A stretch of 64,000 bases of DNA, taken from Aquiflexum gelatinilyticum. Lineage in GTDB: Bacteria > Bacteroidota > Bacteroidia > Cytophagales > Cyclobacteriaceae. Shown here one piece after another: positions 54,569 to 63,960 of the stretch. The translations under genes were made by a program, and so were the position numbers. Under the pieces are notes generated by a model, which made no database searches, was not told the DNA's origin, and worked only from the letters and a program-made list of their open reading frames with translations. The stretch spans positions 16,732 to 80,731 of the forward strand of contig NZ_JANSUY010000029.1 in NCBI RefSeq assembly GCF_024741135.1, read 5' to 3'. Each line of letters begins with the position of its first letter. Within the stretch, counting starts at the first letter, position 1.

Positions 54569-56656
54569 ATGAAAACCTCTTTTAGAATTCTAATCTCTAT
54601 TTTTTCGATCCTACTTCTTTTGGGATGCAGGGAAGAAGAGGAAGTACCTGTTTATAACCCGATTATTGTGGAAGATTATGTTACCGCATTTGACTTGGTC
54701 AAAGTCTATGCCCCCGGCCTTGGAAAAAGTGAACAGATTTTTAAGGGCTATTTTTCAGAAATCATCCAGGTCACTTTGGGCCGCTCCGGAGAGGATTCGT
54801 TGGTTTTTATCATGCCTGAGTTGCCCATGGGACGCGCAGAACTCAAAGTAGAGATCAATGGGAAACCGAGGATATGGAAATTTGATCTCGGTATTTATTT
54901 TCCTCCTGCTTCAGAATCAGTTTTTGATGGCCTGATCCGAAACAGTGAAGCTTTATTGTCGGAGATGCAAGCCTTTGAATCATTAGAGGGATTTTCTCAG
55001 GATTATTTGAAGTGGATCAACCAATTAAAAATGGAATATTCACAACTTAACGAAAAGGAAAAAAAGGATTTCGAAGGTGTTATGACCAAGCCTTTTAATA
55101 AATTTTGGCTTAATTTTTTAAAAGATTCTCCCTCGAAACTGAAAGTTCCGGCCTGCGAAGATTATCCCATTATTGATTTTTTAGGGAGGATTAATTTCAT
55201 TGAAAATTTGTTTTCGTCACCCTTTTCCCCAAGAGGTTTTGAGTATTTAGCAAGGTATACGGAATTGCCTGATTCAAAATTTTATCGATCAATCAAAACC
55301 GGAATCGGTTTGTCATTTTGGTATCAAATCGGTCTTATTGAGGCGTTGGCAACCAAAAATTTGACTTGTCCGATCCTCAGGAACCTTGTATTCAAAATAC
55401 CCGGAGACCAGCCGGGGTCATTTGTTGAACAGCCGACTTTGATTTTCGAGTCAGGTGAAATGAATGAAGTTTATGCTTTTGGGGAATTTCAAAAACCCAA
55501 TATGATTGGTCTTAATTCCTTTTTTGAAGATCAGTTCAGAGTAAAAGTGGAAAGTTTCAAAACCTTAAAAAAAAGCACCTCCAAAATTCTGGTTATGTTG
55601 GATGACAGGGCTGATCTTCCAATTATGGATGATGAACCTCTGTATATCATTCCTGCAACGGCTCCTCTTGAACAAATTCCTTTTCCGTCCTCTTTTCCAA
55701 TGACGGTCCAAATTTTTGACAATCCGGAGATCAGATTTATTGGATATGTATTTGAAGAGGGTAAATTAAAGATGGAATTAGAAAGCTTAACAGGTTTGGA
55801 ACAGGATTTTGTTTTGAATATGAACTCTTTAGGTTTTGAGAAAAATGTTCCTGCCAAACTCAAGGTTTTCTGTCCCATGTTGGCACAGGTAGTTTTGGAT
55901 GAGGGAAAGATCCAGATGGATATACAATACGGTACTACTCCTTATCAGATTACTTGGAGCAATGGGCTGACAGGAACAGGGCCATTTGATTTTGCTCCTG
56001 GAGCATACACTGTACAAGTACTGGATTTTAATGGATGTGAAGAGGCAATTGATTTTGAAATGCCGGAATTCAGTACGGTGACTGATATTGATGGAAATGA
56101 GTACAAGACAGTCAAGATCGGCAATCAATGGTGGATGGCGGAAAATCTCAGAACAACCAGAAAAAACGATGGCTCTCCAATCACCAAAGTCAGTGCACCT
56201 TCAGAATGGGTGGGGAATCCGGATCTAAGCGTTTATTCAGTTCTTGAAACCAAACCGGGAAACGATCAGAAATATGGTAATGTATATAATGGAAAAGCGG
56301 TTTGTTGCGAAATCTGTCCAACAGGTTGGGCAATCCCTGAGGGAGAAGATTGGGCACAGTTACAAGATTTTTTAGGCCCAAGGCATGCTACCAAGATGAA
56401 AACTTATCAGGATTGGGAAAACAATGTAGTCAAAGGTTCTAATATCAGCGGGTTTTCTGCCCAGCCAACAGGATATATAGAGTGGACTGGCATGTATGAA
56501 GGAGAGGGTTCAGTAACATATTTTCGTGTACCTACCAAATCCGAACCTCCCTTCAGCCATAACTTTTTTTTGTTGGGTATAAGCCTAGGTGAAGAGATCT
56601 TTGCAAGTGCAGAAAATCCCGGTGGGCTTTATACGGTAAGGTGCGTCAAGGATTGA
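54569..56656 (+). CDS. Large SprB-like/FISUMP lipoprotein, paralogue 2
   Basis: 695 residues, same plan as its neighbours. Lipobox LLLGC with Cys20, then REEEE, consistent with surface export. The N-terminal domain (VKVYAPGLGKSEQIFKGYF...IMPELPMGRAELKVEING), the helical middle with a conserved AC-x-DYP region and the SFWYQIGLIEALAT segment shared with paralogue 3, the SprB-like domain (YGTTPYQITWSNGLTG...APGAYTVQVLDFNGCEE) and the FISUMP domain (DIDGNEYKTVKIGNQWWMAENLRTTRKNDGS...CCEICPTGWAIPEGEDW) are all intact. It has a long upstream gap of its own. Function unknown. Confidence 0.85.
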   Translation: MKTSFRILISIFSILLLLGCREEEEVPVYNPIIVEDYVTAFDLVKVYAPGLGKSEQIFKGYFSEIIQVTLGRSGEDSLVFIMPELPMGRAELKVEINGKPRIWKFDLGIYFPPASESVFDGLIRNSEALLSEMQAFESLEGFSQDYLKWINQLKMEYSQLNEKEKKDFEGVMTKPFNKFWLNFLKDSPSKLKVPACEDYPIIDFLGRINFIENLFSSPFSPRGFEYLARYTELPDSKFYRSIKTGIGLSFWYQIGLIEALATKNLTCPILRNLVFKIPGDQPGSFVEQPTLIFESGEMNEVYAFGEFQKPNMIGLNSFFEDQFRVKVESFKTLKKSTSKILVMLDDRADLPIMDDEPLYIIPATAPLEQIPFPSSFPMTVQIFDNPEIRFIGYVFEEGKLKMELESLTGLEQDFVLNMNSLGFEKNVPAKLKVFCPMLAQVVLDEGKIQMDIQYGTTPYQITWSNGLTGTGPFDFAPGAYTVQVLDFNGCEEAIDFEMPEFSTVTDIDGNEYKTVKIGNQWWMAENLRTTRKNDGSPITKVSAPSEWVGNPDLSVYSVLETKPGNDQKYGNVYNGKAVCCEICPTGWAIPEGEDWAQLQDFLGPRHATKMKTYQDWENNVVKGSNISGFSAQPTGYIEWTGMYEGEGSVTYFRVPTKSEPPFSHNFFLLGISLGEEIFASAENPGGLYTVRCVKD

Positions 56657-56940
56657 GAAAGGCCAAATTGTCAAGTCCATATTAAGTGTTACGGTTTTAA
56701 AAATAAGTTTTGAAAACAATAGGTTTTGGTTCGGTGGCTTTTTTGTGAAAAACCATTCATTCAGATCTTAAAGGGAGATGATTTTCTTAAAAACTACCTT
56801 TGTGCTCAATATTTTTCAGAATTGGAATGACCTTTTATTAGACTTCTGTTTTTTTTGCATTTTCTCTTTAAACTGCCTCATTTCCCATCAAAAAATATTC
56901 AAATAAAATGACTAACTTTTCGTTGTTTTGATTTAACCGC

Positions 56941-59010
56941 ATGAAATACAGGGTCTTACTTTTTATAATTGCATCAATTTCTGTGATTATCTTTTTTTCC
57001 TGCAAAGAGGAAGAGGAACCCCTCCAAGTCCTTCCCCCTGTAGAAGGAGGTGAGTGGATAATCTATCAATTGGCCAAAGTCCCTGCAGCGGATATTCCTG
57101 TGGGGGACAAGAGTTTTTCAGGGACAATAGGTGGGGTGGAGATCAGTTTAGCCAGAATCCCCGGAGATTCTTTAATTTTTATCATCCCGGATATTGGGAC
57201 TGGGCCTACTCAAATGGAAGTAACTATGGGCAGACAGATCCGGACTTGGGATCTGCAGCTTATCAAATGGCCAAATAACACAGACACGGGAGTTTTTTTT
57301 GATAAATTTCTAAAAAGTGCCCTTGACCTACAAATTAAAATCCAAGAGGTTGATGAACTTAAGGAAATGGCTATTCCATTTGGAACCTGGATTACCTTTT
57401 TTACCCAAAAGCTGCAATCCTTGTCAGATATTGAGAAAGAGGCTATGGCAGGAACATTTCAAGCGGGACAGAATCACTTGTTTTTCGAAAATCCAAAGAA
57501 ATCCTTTGAGTTAAGCTGCCTAAATGGTCCTGAAGATACGATGTCCTCCATGACCTATGGGTTTGTGACATATGATATTTCTTATCTGAAGCACATTTCC
57601 AAACTTCCCAAAACCTCTTTTCATGAAGCATTGGTTGCGGGATTTGGTTTGTCTTTTTGGTACCAGAAAATCCTTTTGGAGTATTATGCCTACCAGACTT
57701 TACTATGCCCGGTGATTCAAGATATTCAGTTAATAGAATCAAGTACAGGGAAAATACTTCAACCTAGTGACATAGTGAGCATTGAACCTTTGGAGCCGAT
57801 ATCATTTAAAGCTGTTGGGACATTCCGAAAAATCACCAAAACGGACATAGAACAAGGATTAGATGCTATATTTTCTCCAACTTATGGTTTTAGGAGAAAG
57901 GCATTGCTTTCTAAATACTTTACAAGTTGGATACAAACATACATAGAAGATTACAAATGGGATTTGCCTATTCTCAATGAGAGATCATTGGTCTTTGCTC
58001 CCGATGAAGCACCGATCACTACAGGTCCGGTAATTGGTCAGTCATGGTACCTACCTTATATGGATAATCCGGATGTTAGATTGGTTGAAAACAATTTTGT
58101 GGGGGACAGTTTAACATTAAAGTTTGAAAATTATCTAGGGGACCCACTTCCATTCAATTTGAAATTAGAACTATGGGCACCTTCCTTCAATAAGGGTTTT
58201 GAGGTTTCCGCAGTCCTTCAGACAGGTTGTCCTTTGACAGTGGATTTGTTAATGATCGGTAGGACCCATTCTCTAGATATTGTATCAGGGCTGCAACCTT
58301 ACGAAATTACTTGGTCAAATGGAGTCTTGGGAGTCCTCTCCCAAAACCTTGCTCCAGGTAATTATGATGTAAAAGTAATTGATGCAGATGGATGCGAAAG
58401 AACAATACCTTTCCCTGTGCCGGAATTTGGAACGGTGGAAGATATTGATGGAAATGTCTATGAAACAGTCAAAATCGGCAATACCTGGTGGATGACGGAA
58501 AACCTGCGTACTACCAGAAAGAAGGATGGGACCGCCATCCAATTGATCGAAGCGGATGCCGCTTGGAGTTCAGCAACAGGACCTGCCTATTCCTGGAAAG
58601 GAAATGATTCGAGTATTGATGAAATCTACGGGAAACTATACAACTACCCTGCAGCCTGCTGTGATATTTGCCCTGAAGGCTGGCGACTTCCGGGTATTGC
58701 AGAATTCAGTTCCTTATCGGGTATTTTCGGAATGAAATACGGAAAACACATGAAAGAAGTGAATGGATGGCCAATGGGTTCATTAAAATCTACGAATCTT
58801 TCAGGATTACGAATTTTGCCAAGTGGTGCTCGCTCTGGAACAAATGGGCATTTTGGTGGTCTGTCAGGAGAATTGGCCACATTCTGGACTAGTGCGAAGG
58901 ATGCTTATGGATTGCCTCAAATAGGACTTCTCCTAGGATCAGCTGATTTTTTTTCAGTTACTTTTTCCACAAACTCAAGAGATGGTTTAAGTGTACGTTG
59001 TGTCAAGTAA
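56941..59010 (+). CDS. Large SprB-like/FISUMP lipoprotein, paralogue 3
   Basis: 689 residues. Lipobox FFSC with Cys21, then KEEEE, again consistent with surface export. Same domain order as the other two: TIG-like start (PAADIPVGDKSFSGTIGG...FIIPDIGTGPTQMEVTMG), helical middle with AGFGLSFWYQKILLEYYA, beta domain, SprB-like repeat (SGLQPYEITWSNGVLG...APGNYDVKVIDADGCER) and FISUMP (DIDGNVYETVKIGNTWWMTENLRTTRKKDGT...CCDICPEGWRLPG...GLSVRCVK). The FISUMP ends of paralogues 2 and 3 are closer to each other than to paralogue 1. Function unknown. Confidence 0.85.
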   Translation: MKYRVLLFIIASISVIIFFSCKEEEEPLQVLPPVEGGEWIIYQLAKVPAADIPVGDKSFSGTIGGVEISLARIPGDSLIFIIPDIGTGPTQMEVTMGRQIRTWDLQLIKWPNNTDTGVFFDKFLKSALDLQIKIQEVDELKEMAIPFGTWITFFTQKLQSLSDIEKEAMAGTFQAGQNHLFFENPKKSFELSCLNGPEDTMSSMTYGFVTYDISYLKHISKLPKTSFHEALVAGFGLSFWYQKILLEYYAYQTLLCPVIQDIQLIESSTGKILQPSDIVSIEPLEPISFKAVGTFRKITKTDIEQGLDAIFSPTYGFRRKALLSKYFTSWIQTYIEDYKWDLPILNERSLVFAPDEAPITTGPVIGQSWYLPYMDNPDVRLVENNFVGDSLTLKFENYLGDPLPFNLKLELWAPSFNKGFEVSAVLQTGCPLTVDLLMIGRTHSLDIVSGLQPYEITWSNGVLGVLSQNLAPGNYDVKVIDADGCERTIPFPVPEFGTVEDIDGNVYETVKIGNTWWMTENLRTTRKKDGTAIQLIEADAAWSSATGPAYSWKGNDSSIDEIYGKLYNYPAACCDICPEGWRLPGIAEFSSLSGIFGMKYGKHMKEVNGWPMGSLKSTNLSGLRILPSGARSGTNGHFGGLSGELATFWTSAKDAYGLPQIGLLLGSADFFSVTFSTNSRDGLSVRCVK

Positions 59011-59331
59011 TAGAGGAAGAAAGAGGTCAGAATATTTTATAAATTGATTTTTTTGCTTTTTAGAAATTTTTCCGATCAGATTTATTTGAGATAAAGGTCG
59101 ATTGGACTTTTCTTGATTAGGTAAATACCGATATCTCCCCATCGTCTACCATATTCTAATCCAAAACAGCATTTTACTAAAGGCTAATGGACAATGACCG
59201 GAATTTGAAATAGCTTTTAAGGACAAAGGGAGACAGATTGTTTTCTGCAGTTTAAATTCAACTCCAATACTACTCTGTCGGATACTTGGAAAAAATCTAA
59301 CGGTAGCTTTTTAATTTAAAATTTTTAAATA

Positions 59332-59368
59332 CCCCTTTCCGAGAAATCAGGAAAGGGGATTTTTTTTG
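59332..59368 (+). terminator. Terminator at the end of the lipoprotein cluster
   Basis: CCCCTTTCC and GGAAAGGGG form a perfect stem around GAGAAATCA, followed by ATTTTTTTT. It is 320 bases after the paralogue 3 stop. Confidence 0.85.
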
Positions 59369-59431
59369 GTACTCTTAAATTGGCCGATAAAATAATTCGC
59401 CCTAGAGACCTCAAAGGGTAGTAATTTTTCA

Positions 59432-59602
59432 TTTTACCCCAAAGAGCGCCTTGGTTTCGCTAAGGACGCAATGTGAAAGCCTTCCAATAACCTTTGTGTC
59501 TTCCGAGGCCTCTGTTTAGGTGCCCTTTTGACTTTTTCTCTGAGACCCCAGTGCACTCTGGGGTGATTTAATTTTTTTACCTCCGTCTCTTTGTGGTAAA
59601 CA
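59432..59602. repeat. ACCCCAAAGAG/CTCTGGGGT palindromic element
   Basis: TTTTACCCCAAAGAGCGC at the left and CACTCTGGGGTGATT further right are inverted, with nested words ACCTTTGTGTCTTCCG, GAGACCCCAGTG and CTTTGTGGTAAAC. It is related in wording to the ACCACAGAG element at 34463-34536. Confidence 0.65.
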
Positions 59603-59654
59603 ATATCTGTATACCTATTTCTTTGAGCCTTAACGCCTTAGCAGGAAATAAACC

Positions 59655-60863
59655 CTACTTAAAAGCCGGTATTCCCGTAATCTCATTTCCTAAGATCAGC
59701 AAATGGATATCGTGTGTTCCTTCATAGGTCACGACGGATTCTAGATTCATCATGTGGCGCATGATAGGGTATTCTCCGGTGATACCCATGCCTCCGTGGA
59801 TTTGGCGGGCTTCGCGGGCGATCTCCAATGCCATGGCCACATTGTTTCTTTTTGCCAATGAAATATGGGAAGTGGTGGCTTTGCCTTCATTCATCATTTT
59901 CCCGAGTTTCCAGACCAATAACTGCGCCTTGGTGATTTCGGTCAACATTTCTGCAAGTTTCTTTTGAATCAATTGGAAGGAAGCAATCGGCTTGTCAAAC
60001 TGTATCCTTTCCATCGCATACCTTCTAGCCGAATCATAGCAATCCATTGCAGCGCCTAATGCACCCCAAGCGATGCCATACCTTGCCGAATCCAGGCACA
60101 TCAATGGCGCACCCAATCCGGATTTGTTTGGCAGGATATTTTCTTTCGGAACTTTCACATTGTCAAAAACCAATTCACCGGTGCAGGAAGCCCGCAATGA
60201 CCATTTGTTATGGGTCTCCGGTGTAGTGAATCCTTCCATCCCTCTTTCTACAATCAGGCCATGGATTCTTCCGGATTCATCTTTTGCCCAAACGACTGCG
60301 ATGTCTGCTTTTGGTGAATTGGAAATCCACATTTTGGCACCGTTGAGGAGGTAATGGTCTCCCATGTCCTTGAAGTTGGTTTTCATTCCACTCGGGTTGG
60401 AACCATGATCGGGCTCTGTCAGTCCAAAACAGCCAAGCATCTCGCCTGAAGCAAGTTTGGGAAGATATTTCATTCTTTGTGCTTCAGAACCGAATTTATA
60501 GATCGGGTACATCACCAAAGAACCCTGAACAGAAGCCGTAGACCGCATGCCTGAGTCACCTCTCTCGATCTCCTGCATGATGATGCCATAAGAGATATAA
60601 TCAAGCCCGCCGCCGCCGTATGCCTCAGGAATCTGTGGGCCGAAAGCACCCACATCTCCGAATTTCCTGACGATTTCATAAGGAAAATGGGATCTTTGTG
60701 CCCAATCTTCTATGTAAGGACTGATTTCTTTTTTGACAAAATCCCTAATGGATGAACGGATGAGCAGATGCTCCTCGGTCAACAAGTCATCGACCTGATA
60801 AAAATCAGCACCTTCATAAAGGTCCTGCTTCAAAGATTTGTGTGCGGTGGCGGTATGCTCCAT
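59655..60863 (-). CDS. gcdH: Glutaryl-CoA dehydrogenase (acyl-CoA dehydrogenase family)
   Basis: 402 residues of the acyl-CoA dehydrogenase family with glutaryl-CoA dehydrogenase marks: GDSGMRSTASVQGSLVMYPI, GCFGLTEPDHGSNPSGM, and the C-terminal NLESVVTYEGTHDIHLLILGNEITG with the catalytic Glu in YEGTHD. The enzyme oxidises and decarboxylates glutaryl-CoA to crotonyl-CoA in lysine and tryptophan breakdown. It is divergent from tryptophan 2,3-dioxygenase with 116 bases between, which fits a shared role. A general acyl-CoA dehydrogenase is the alternative. Confidence 0.87.
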   Translation of the reverse strand: MEHTATAHKSLKQDLYEGADFYQVDDLLTEEHLLIRSSIRDFVKKEISPYIEDWAQRSHFPYEIVRKFGDVGAFGPQIPEAYGGGGLDYISYGIIMQEIERGDSGMRSTASVQGSLVMYPIYKFGSEAQRMKYLPKLASGEMLGCFGLTEPDHGSNPSGMKTNFKDMGDHYLLNGAKMWISNSPKADIAVVWAKDESGRIHGLIVERGMEGFTTPETHNKWSLRASCTGELVFDNVKVPKENILPNKSGLGAPLMCLDSARYGIAWGALGAAMDCYDSARRYAMERIQFDKPIASFQLIQKKLAEMLTEITKAQLLVWKLGKMMNEGKATTSHISLAKRNNVAMALEIAREARQIHGGMGITGEYPIMRHMMNLESVVTYEGTHDIHLLILGNEITGIPAFK

Positions 60864-60979
60864 GACTCTTTTGGTTTATTGCTATTTAAAACGGATTTTT
60901 GCAGCGTATTGCTCAAATCCTGCCTGAAATAAATAAGAAGGCCGATAAAAAACTACCTAATTGAACAAAAAATTAGCAC

Positions 60980-61939
60980 ATGAGCCCAGCCCAGACCCAA
61001 AAAGACATTTTAGATAAAATAGAGCTGCTTCAGCAAAAATTCAAAACTTCGGGTCAAGACCTATCTTCCTACCTAGAAGGCTTGTTGTATTCGGATTATT
61101 TGACATATTGGGATTACATCAATCTTGATATTCTGTTGTCTCTGCAACAACCCAGAACTTCCTTCAAGGATGAGAAAATCTTCATCATGTACCATCAGAT
61201 CACGGAGCTTTATTTCAAGCTGATAATTTGGGAACTTGAACAGATTGCCGAGAAAGAACCTTTGTACGGAAAGTTTTTCAAAGAGAGACTGGAGCGGGTC
61301 AATATGTATTTTGACCAGTTGATTTCTTCTTTTGCGGTGATGTGGAAAGGGATGGAAAAGGAGCAGTTTCTTAAGTTCAGGATGTCTTTGTTGCCTTCCA
61401 GCGGTTTTCAAAGTGCACAATATCGAGTGATTGAAATTTTGGCATGCGATGTCCAACAATTGCTGTTTGTGGATATCAGGGAAAAGATGCAGAGCGAGCA
61501 AAATGTGGATGTCTTGTTTGGGAATCTCTATTGGCAACATGGTGCGGTGGAGTTGGCCACGGGCGAAAAAACATTGACTTTAAAAACTTTCGAAGCCAAA
61601 TACGGAAAAAGGCTCAAGGAATTCATTGCAAATTACAAGACAATCAATATCTGGAGAAAATACCTTGCCTGTATAGACAAGGACGAGGAATTGACCAAAC
61701 TGATGAAAGACTTTGACCTGAAGGCAAATGTCTTTTGGCCTTTGGCACATTACAAATCGGCGGTGAGATACCTTCAGCGTGACCCTGTGGATATCGCCGC
61801 TACAGGTGGTACCAATTGGCAGAAATACTTACCGCCACGCTTTCAGAAAGTCATTTTCTACCAAGAGCTTTGGACAGAAAAAGAAAAAGAAGAATGGGGC
61901 AAAGGATGGGTGGTAAAGGAGGTCTTTGGAGAAGAATAA
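60980..61939 (+). CDS. kynA: Tryptophan 2,3-dioxygenase
   Basis: A heme enzyme opening the indole ring of L-tryptophan to N-formylkynurenine. The 319 residues show the TDO pattern: YWDYINLDILLSLQQPR, FIMYHQITELYFK with distal His72, FRMSLLPSSGFQSAQYRVIE, and near the C-terminus FWPLAHYKSAVRYL with heme-ligand His257, then ATGGTNWQKYLPPRFQ, the substrate-binding GTGG-like loop. It has diverged from the textbook form around the heme ligand (no WRxxH), but all functional residues are present. It is divergent from gcdH. Later kynurenine pathway genes are not in the window. Confidence 0.92.
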   Translation: MSPAQTQKDILDKIELLQQKFKTSGQDLSSYLEGLLYSDYLTYWDYINLDILLSLQQPRTSFKDEKIFIMYHQITELYFKLIIWELEQIAEKEPLYGKFFKERLERVNMYFDQLISSFAVMWKGMEKEQFLKFRMSLLPSSGFQSAQYRVIEILACDVQQLLFVDIREKMQSEQNVDVLFGNLYWQHGAVELATGEKTLTLKTFEAKYGKRLKEFIANYKTINIWRKYLACIDKDEELTKLMKDFDLKANVFWPLAHYKSAVRYLQRDPVDIAATGGTNWQKYLPPRFQKVIFYQELWTEKEKEEWGKGWVVKEVFGEE

Positions 61940-61941
61940 AA

Positions 61942-61985
61942 AAAGTATCAAGACACAAGACACAAGATTCAAGACTGGTTCAGTT
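61942..61985. repeat. ACAAGA-unit tract, left
   Basis: AAGTATCAAGACACAAGACA, CAAGATTCAAGACTGG: repeated CAAGAC/CAAGAT words. The complementary tract is at 62284-62328. Confidence 0.7.
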
Positions 61986-62065
61986 GGAGGGTCAAAGTGT
62001 TGTTGAAATTGAAGTTTAAAATTCGGATGAGAAATATTATCGCTTCTCGGCTTTTATCCTCAATT

Positions 62066-62245
62066 CTTAATAGAGATTCTTCACCTCCACAAGCTGCGGT
62101 TCAGAATGACGAAATTGTCGGGGTTGTCACCCTGAGTGATCCCGATAAATGTACGGGACAAGGGTCTCACCTATAGTAAATGAGATCCTTCAGTCGTACC
62201 TCCATCAGGATGACGGAACTATTGTCATTCCCCTTTCTGTACATT
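62066..62245. repeat. Palindromic GTCACCCTGA/TCAGGATGAC element
   Basis: Outer arms GTCACCCTGA (62126-62135) and TCAGGATGAC (62205-62214) and inner arms AGGGTCTCA (62161-62169) and TGAGATCCTT (62181-62190) are inverted pairs. Further AATGACGAAATTGTC-type words flank it. This is the type of GGATGAC palindromic repeat common in Bacteroidota genomes. Confidence 0.8.
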
Positions 62246-62283
62246 TGCAAAATGTCAAAAACTTAGAATGACGATAGAGGTGA

Positions 62284-62330
62284 ATTCAGTCTTGCATCTT
62301 GTGTCTTATATCTAAAGTCTTATTTAAGGA
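62284..62330. repeat. TCTTGT-unit tract, right
   Basis: TCAGTCTTGCATCTTGTGTC, TTATATCTAAAGTCTTAT: reverse complement of the type at 61942. The two tracts enclose a 300-base element of repeats. Confidence 0.7.
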
Positions 62331-62345
62331 TAAATACCTTACAAA

Positions 62346-63926
62346 ATGAAAAAAGAATTACTATTACAATTGTCCCCTCAGGAAGCTTACGACGAGGAGG
62401 TTTTTAGGGAAACGGCGCTAAAGAGAGCGGGAATTTCTGCAGAACAGCCAAATGCTTATGCCCGTCAAGTCAAGCGCTCCATCGATGCCCGGGGAAGGCA
62501 AGTCAGGGTGAATGTCACGGCTGAGGTATTTGTCAATGAAGCCCCAACGCCACTCCTGACGACTCCCAAAGCTTACCAAAATGTGAGCAATGCAGATCCT
62601 GTTATCATAGTCGGGGCAGGACCGGCAGGACTTTTTGCGGCCTTGAGAGCAATTGAATTGGGTGTGAAACCTATCCTCATCGAACGGGGCAAGGATGTCA
62701 GAGCCCGGAGAAGGGATATCGCCGCCATCAACAAAGACCATATCGTCAACCCTGAATCCAATTATTGTTTTGGAGAGGGTGGGGCAGGCACTTACTCTGA
62801 CGGCAAGCTGTATACCCGTTCCAAAAAGCGTGGAGACATCCGAAGAATCATGGAAATATTGGTTGCCCATGGTGCCACGGAAGATATCCTGGTCGATGCA
62901 CATCCCCATATCGGAACCAATAAATTACCCATTTTGGTGGCCGAACTGCGAAAGAGCATTCTAGACGCAGGTGGGGAGATTTTGTTCGAAACGAAAGTGA
63001 CTGACCTGATTTTGGACAGCAATGAAATCAAGGGAATCACCACACATACCGGAGAAAGGATATTAGGAAAAGGGGTAATTCTTGCCACAGGACATTCTGC
63101 TAGGGATATTTTTCATTTGCTCCATTCCAAAAAGATTTTGATCGAGGCCAAGCCTTTTGCCTTGGGGGTCAGGGTCGAGCACAGCCAAAACCTGATCGAC
63201 CGCATCCAATACCACTGTGAAATTGACCGGGGTCCCTACCTTCCCGCTTCTTCCTATGCCTTGGTCAATCAGACCATGTTCAAAGGAAGGCAGCGGGGCG
63301 TTTTTTCTTTTTGTATGTGTCCGGGTGGATTTATCGTGCCTGCGGCCACTTCTCCGGGTGAGATCGTCGTCAACGGCATGAGTCCGAGTAGGAGAGACAG
63401 CAAGTTTGCCAATTCAGGAATAGTCGTGGCCGTCGAATTGGAGGATTTGCCCCAATATCAAAAGTATGGTCCATTGGCAGCGATGATGTTTCAGGCCGAA
63501 GTGGAGCAAAAAGCCTGGAAAGTAGGCGGTGAAACGCAAACAGCTCCAGCCCAACGATTGGTTGATTTTACGGAGAAAAAGGTCAGCAAAAGTTTGTTGG
63601 ACACTTCCTATCAGCCGGGTTTGGAATCAGCGGATATGTATGAAGTTTTACCTGATTTTATTTCAGAAAGGTTGAGACAGGGATTTATTGATTTTGGCAA
63701 AAAAATGAAAGGATACCTGACAAACGACGCCCAGATTATTGGGGTGGAAAGCCGGACTTCCTCCCCTGTACGTATTCCTAGGGACAAAGAGAGTTTTGAG
63801 CATCCGATCATCAAAGGATTGTTTCCCTGCGGGGAGGGCGCAGGATATGCCGGAGGAATCGTCTCTGCGGCTATGGATGGCGAGCGATGCGCCGAAAAAT
63901 TAGTGGAAATGTATGTTTTGAAATAG
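62346..63926 (+). CDS. FAD-dependent oxidoreductase, COG2509 type
   Basis: 526 residues. FAD-binding IIVGAGPAGLFAALRA at residues 87-102, preceded by an N-terminal domain of 80 residues with a basic AYARQVKRSIDARGRQVRV. The signature CFGEGGAGTYSDGKLYTR follows, and the C-terminus ends FPCGEGAGYAGGIVSAAMDGERCAEKL. Members of this family (COG2509, 'uncharacterised FAD-dependent dehydrogenase') are widespread and their reaction is not well established. It is a complete gene. Gaps on both sides hold repeats, and no operon partner is visible. Confidence 0.9.
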   Translation: MKKELLLQLSPQEAYDEEVFRETALKRAGISAEQPNAYARQVKRSIDARGRQVRVNVTAEVFVNEAPTPLLTTPKAYQNVSNADPVIIVGAGPAGLFAALRAIELGVKPILIERGKDVRARRRDIAAINKDHIVNPESNYCFGEGGAGTYSDGKLYTRSKKRGDIRRIMEILVAHGATEDILVDAHPHIGTNKLPILVAELRKSILDAGGEILFETKVTDLILDSNEIKGITTHTGERILGKGVILATGHSARDIFHLLHSKKILIEAKPFALGVRVEHSQNLIDRIQYHCEIDRGPYLPASSYALVNQTMFKGRQRGVFSFCMCPGGFIVPAATSPGEIVVNGMSPSRRDSKFANSGIVVAVELEDLPQYQKYGPLAAMMFQAEVEQKAWKVGGETQTAPAQRLVDFTEKKVSKSLLDTSYQPGLESADMYEVLPDFISERLRQGFIDFGKKMKGYLTNDAQIIGVESRTSSPVRIPRDKESFEHPIIKGLFPCGEGAGYAGGIVSAAMDGERCAEKLVEMYVLK

Positions 63927-63960
63927 TCCACAGACCACAGTCCATAGTCCATAGTTTTCG
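63925..63960. repeat. CCACAG/CCATAG short tract
   Basis: GTCCACAGACCACAGTCCAT and AGTCCATAGTTTTC units directly after the stop, another short-unit intergenic tract, near the right window edge. Confidence 0.55.

Larger units (their letters stand above)
59011..59654. other. 644-base gap, terminator and palindromic repeat
   Basis: A terminator at 59332-59367 ends the lipoprotein cluster. The rest is noncoding, with a palindromic element at 59432-59600. No gene was recognised. Confidence 0.55.
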
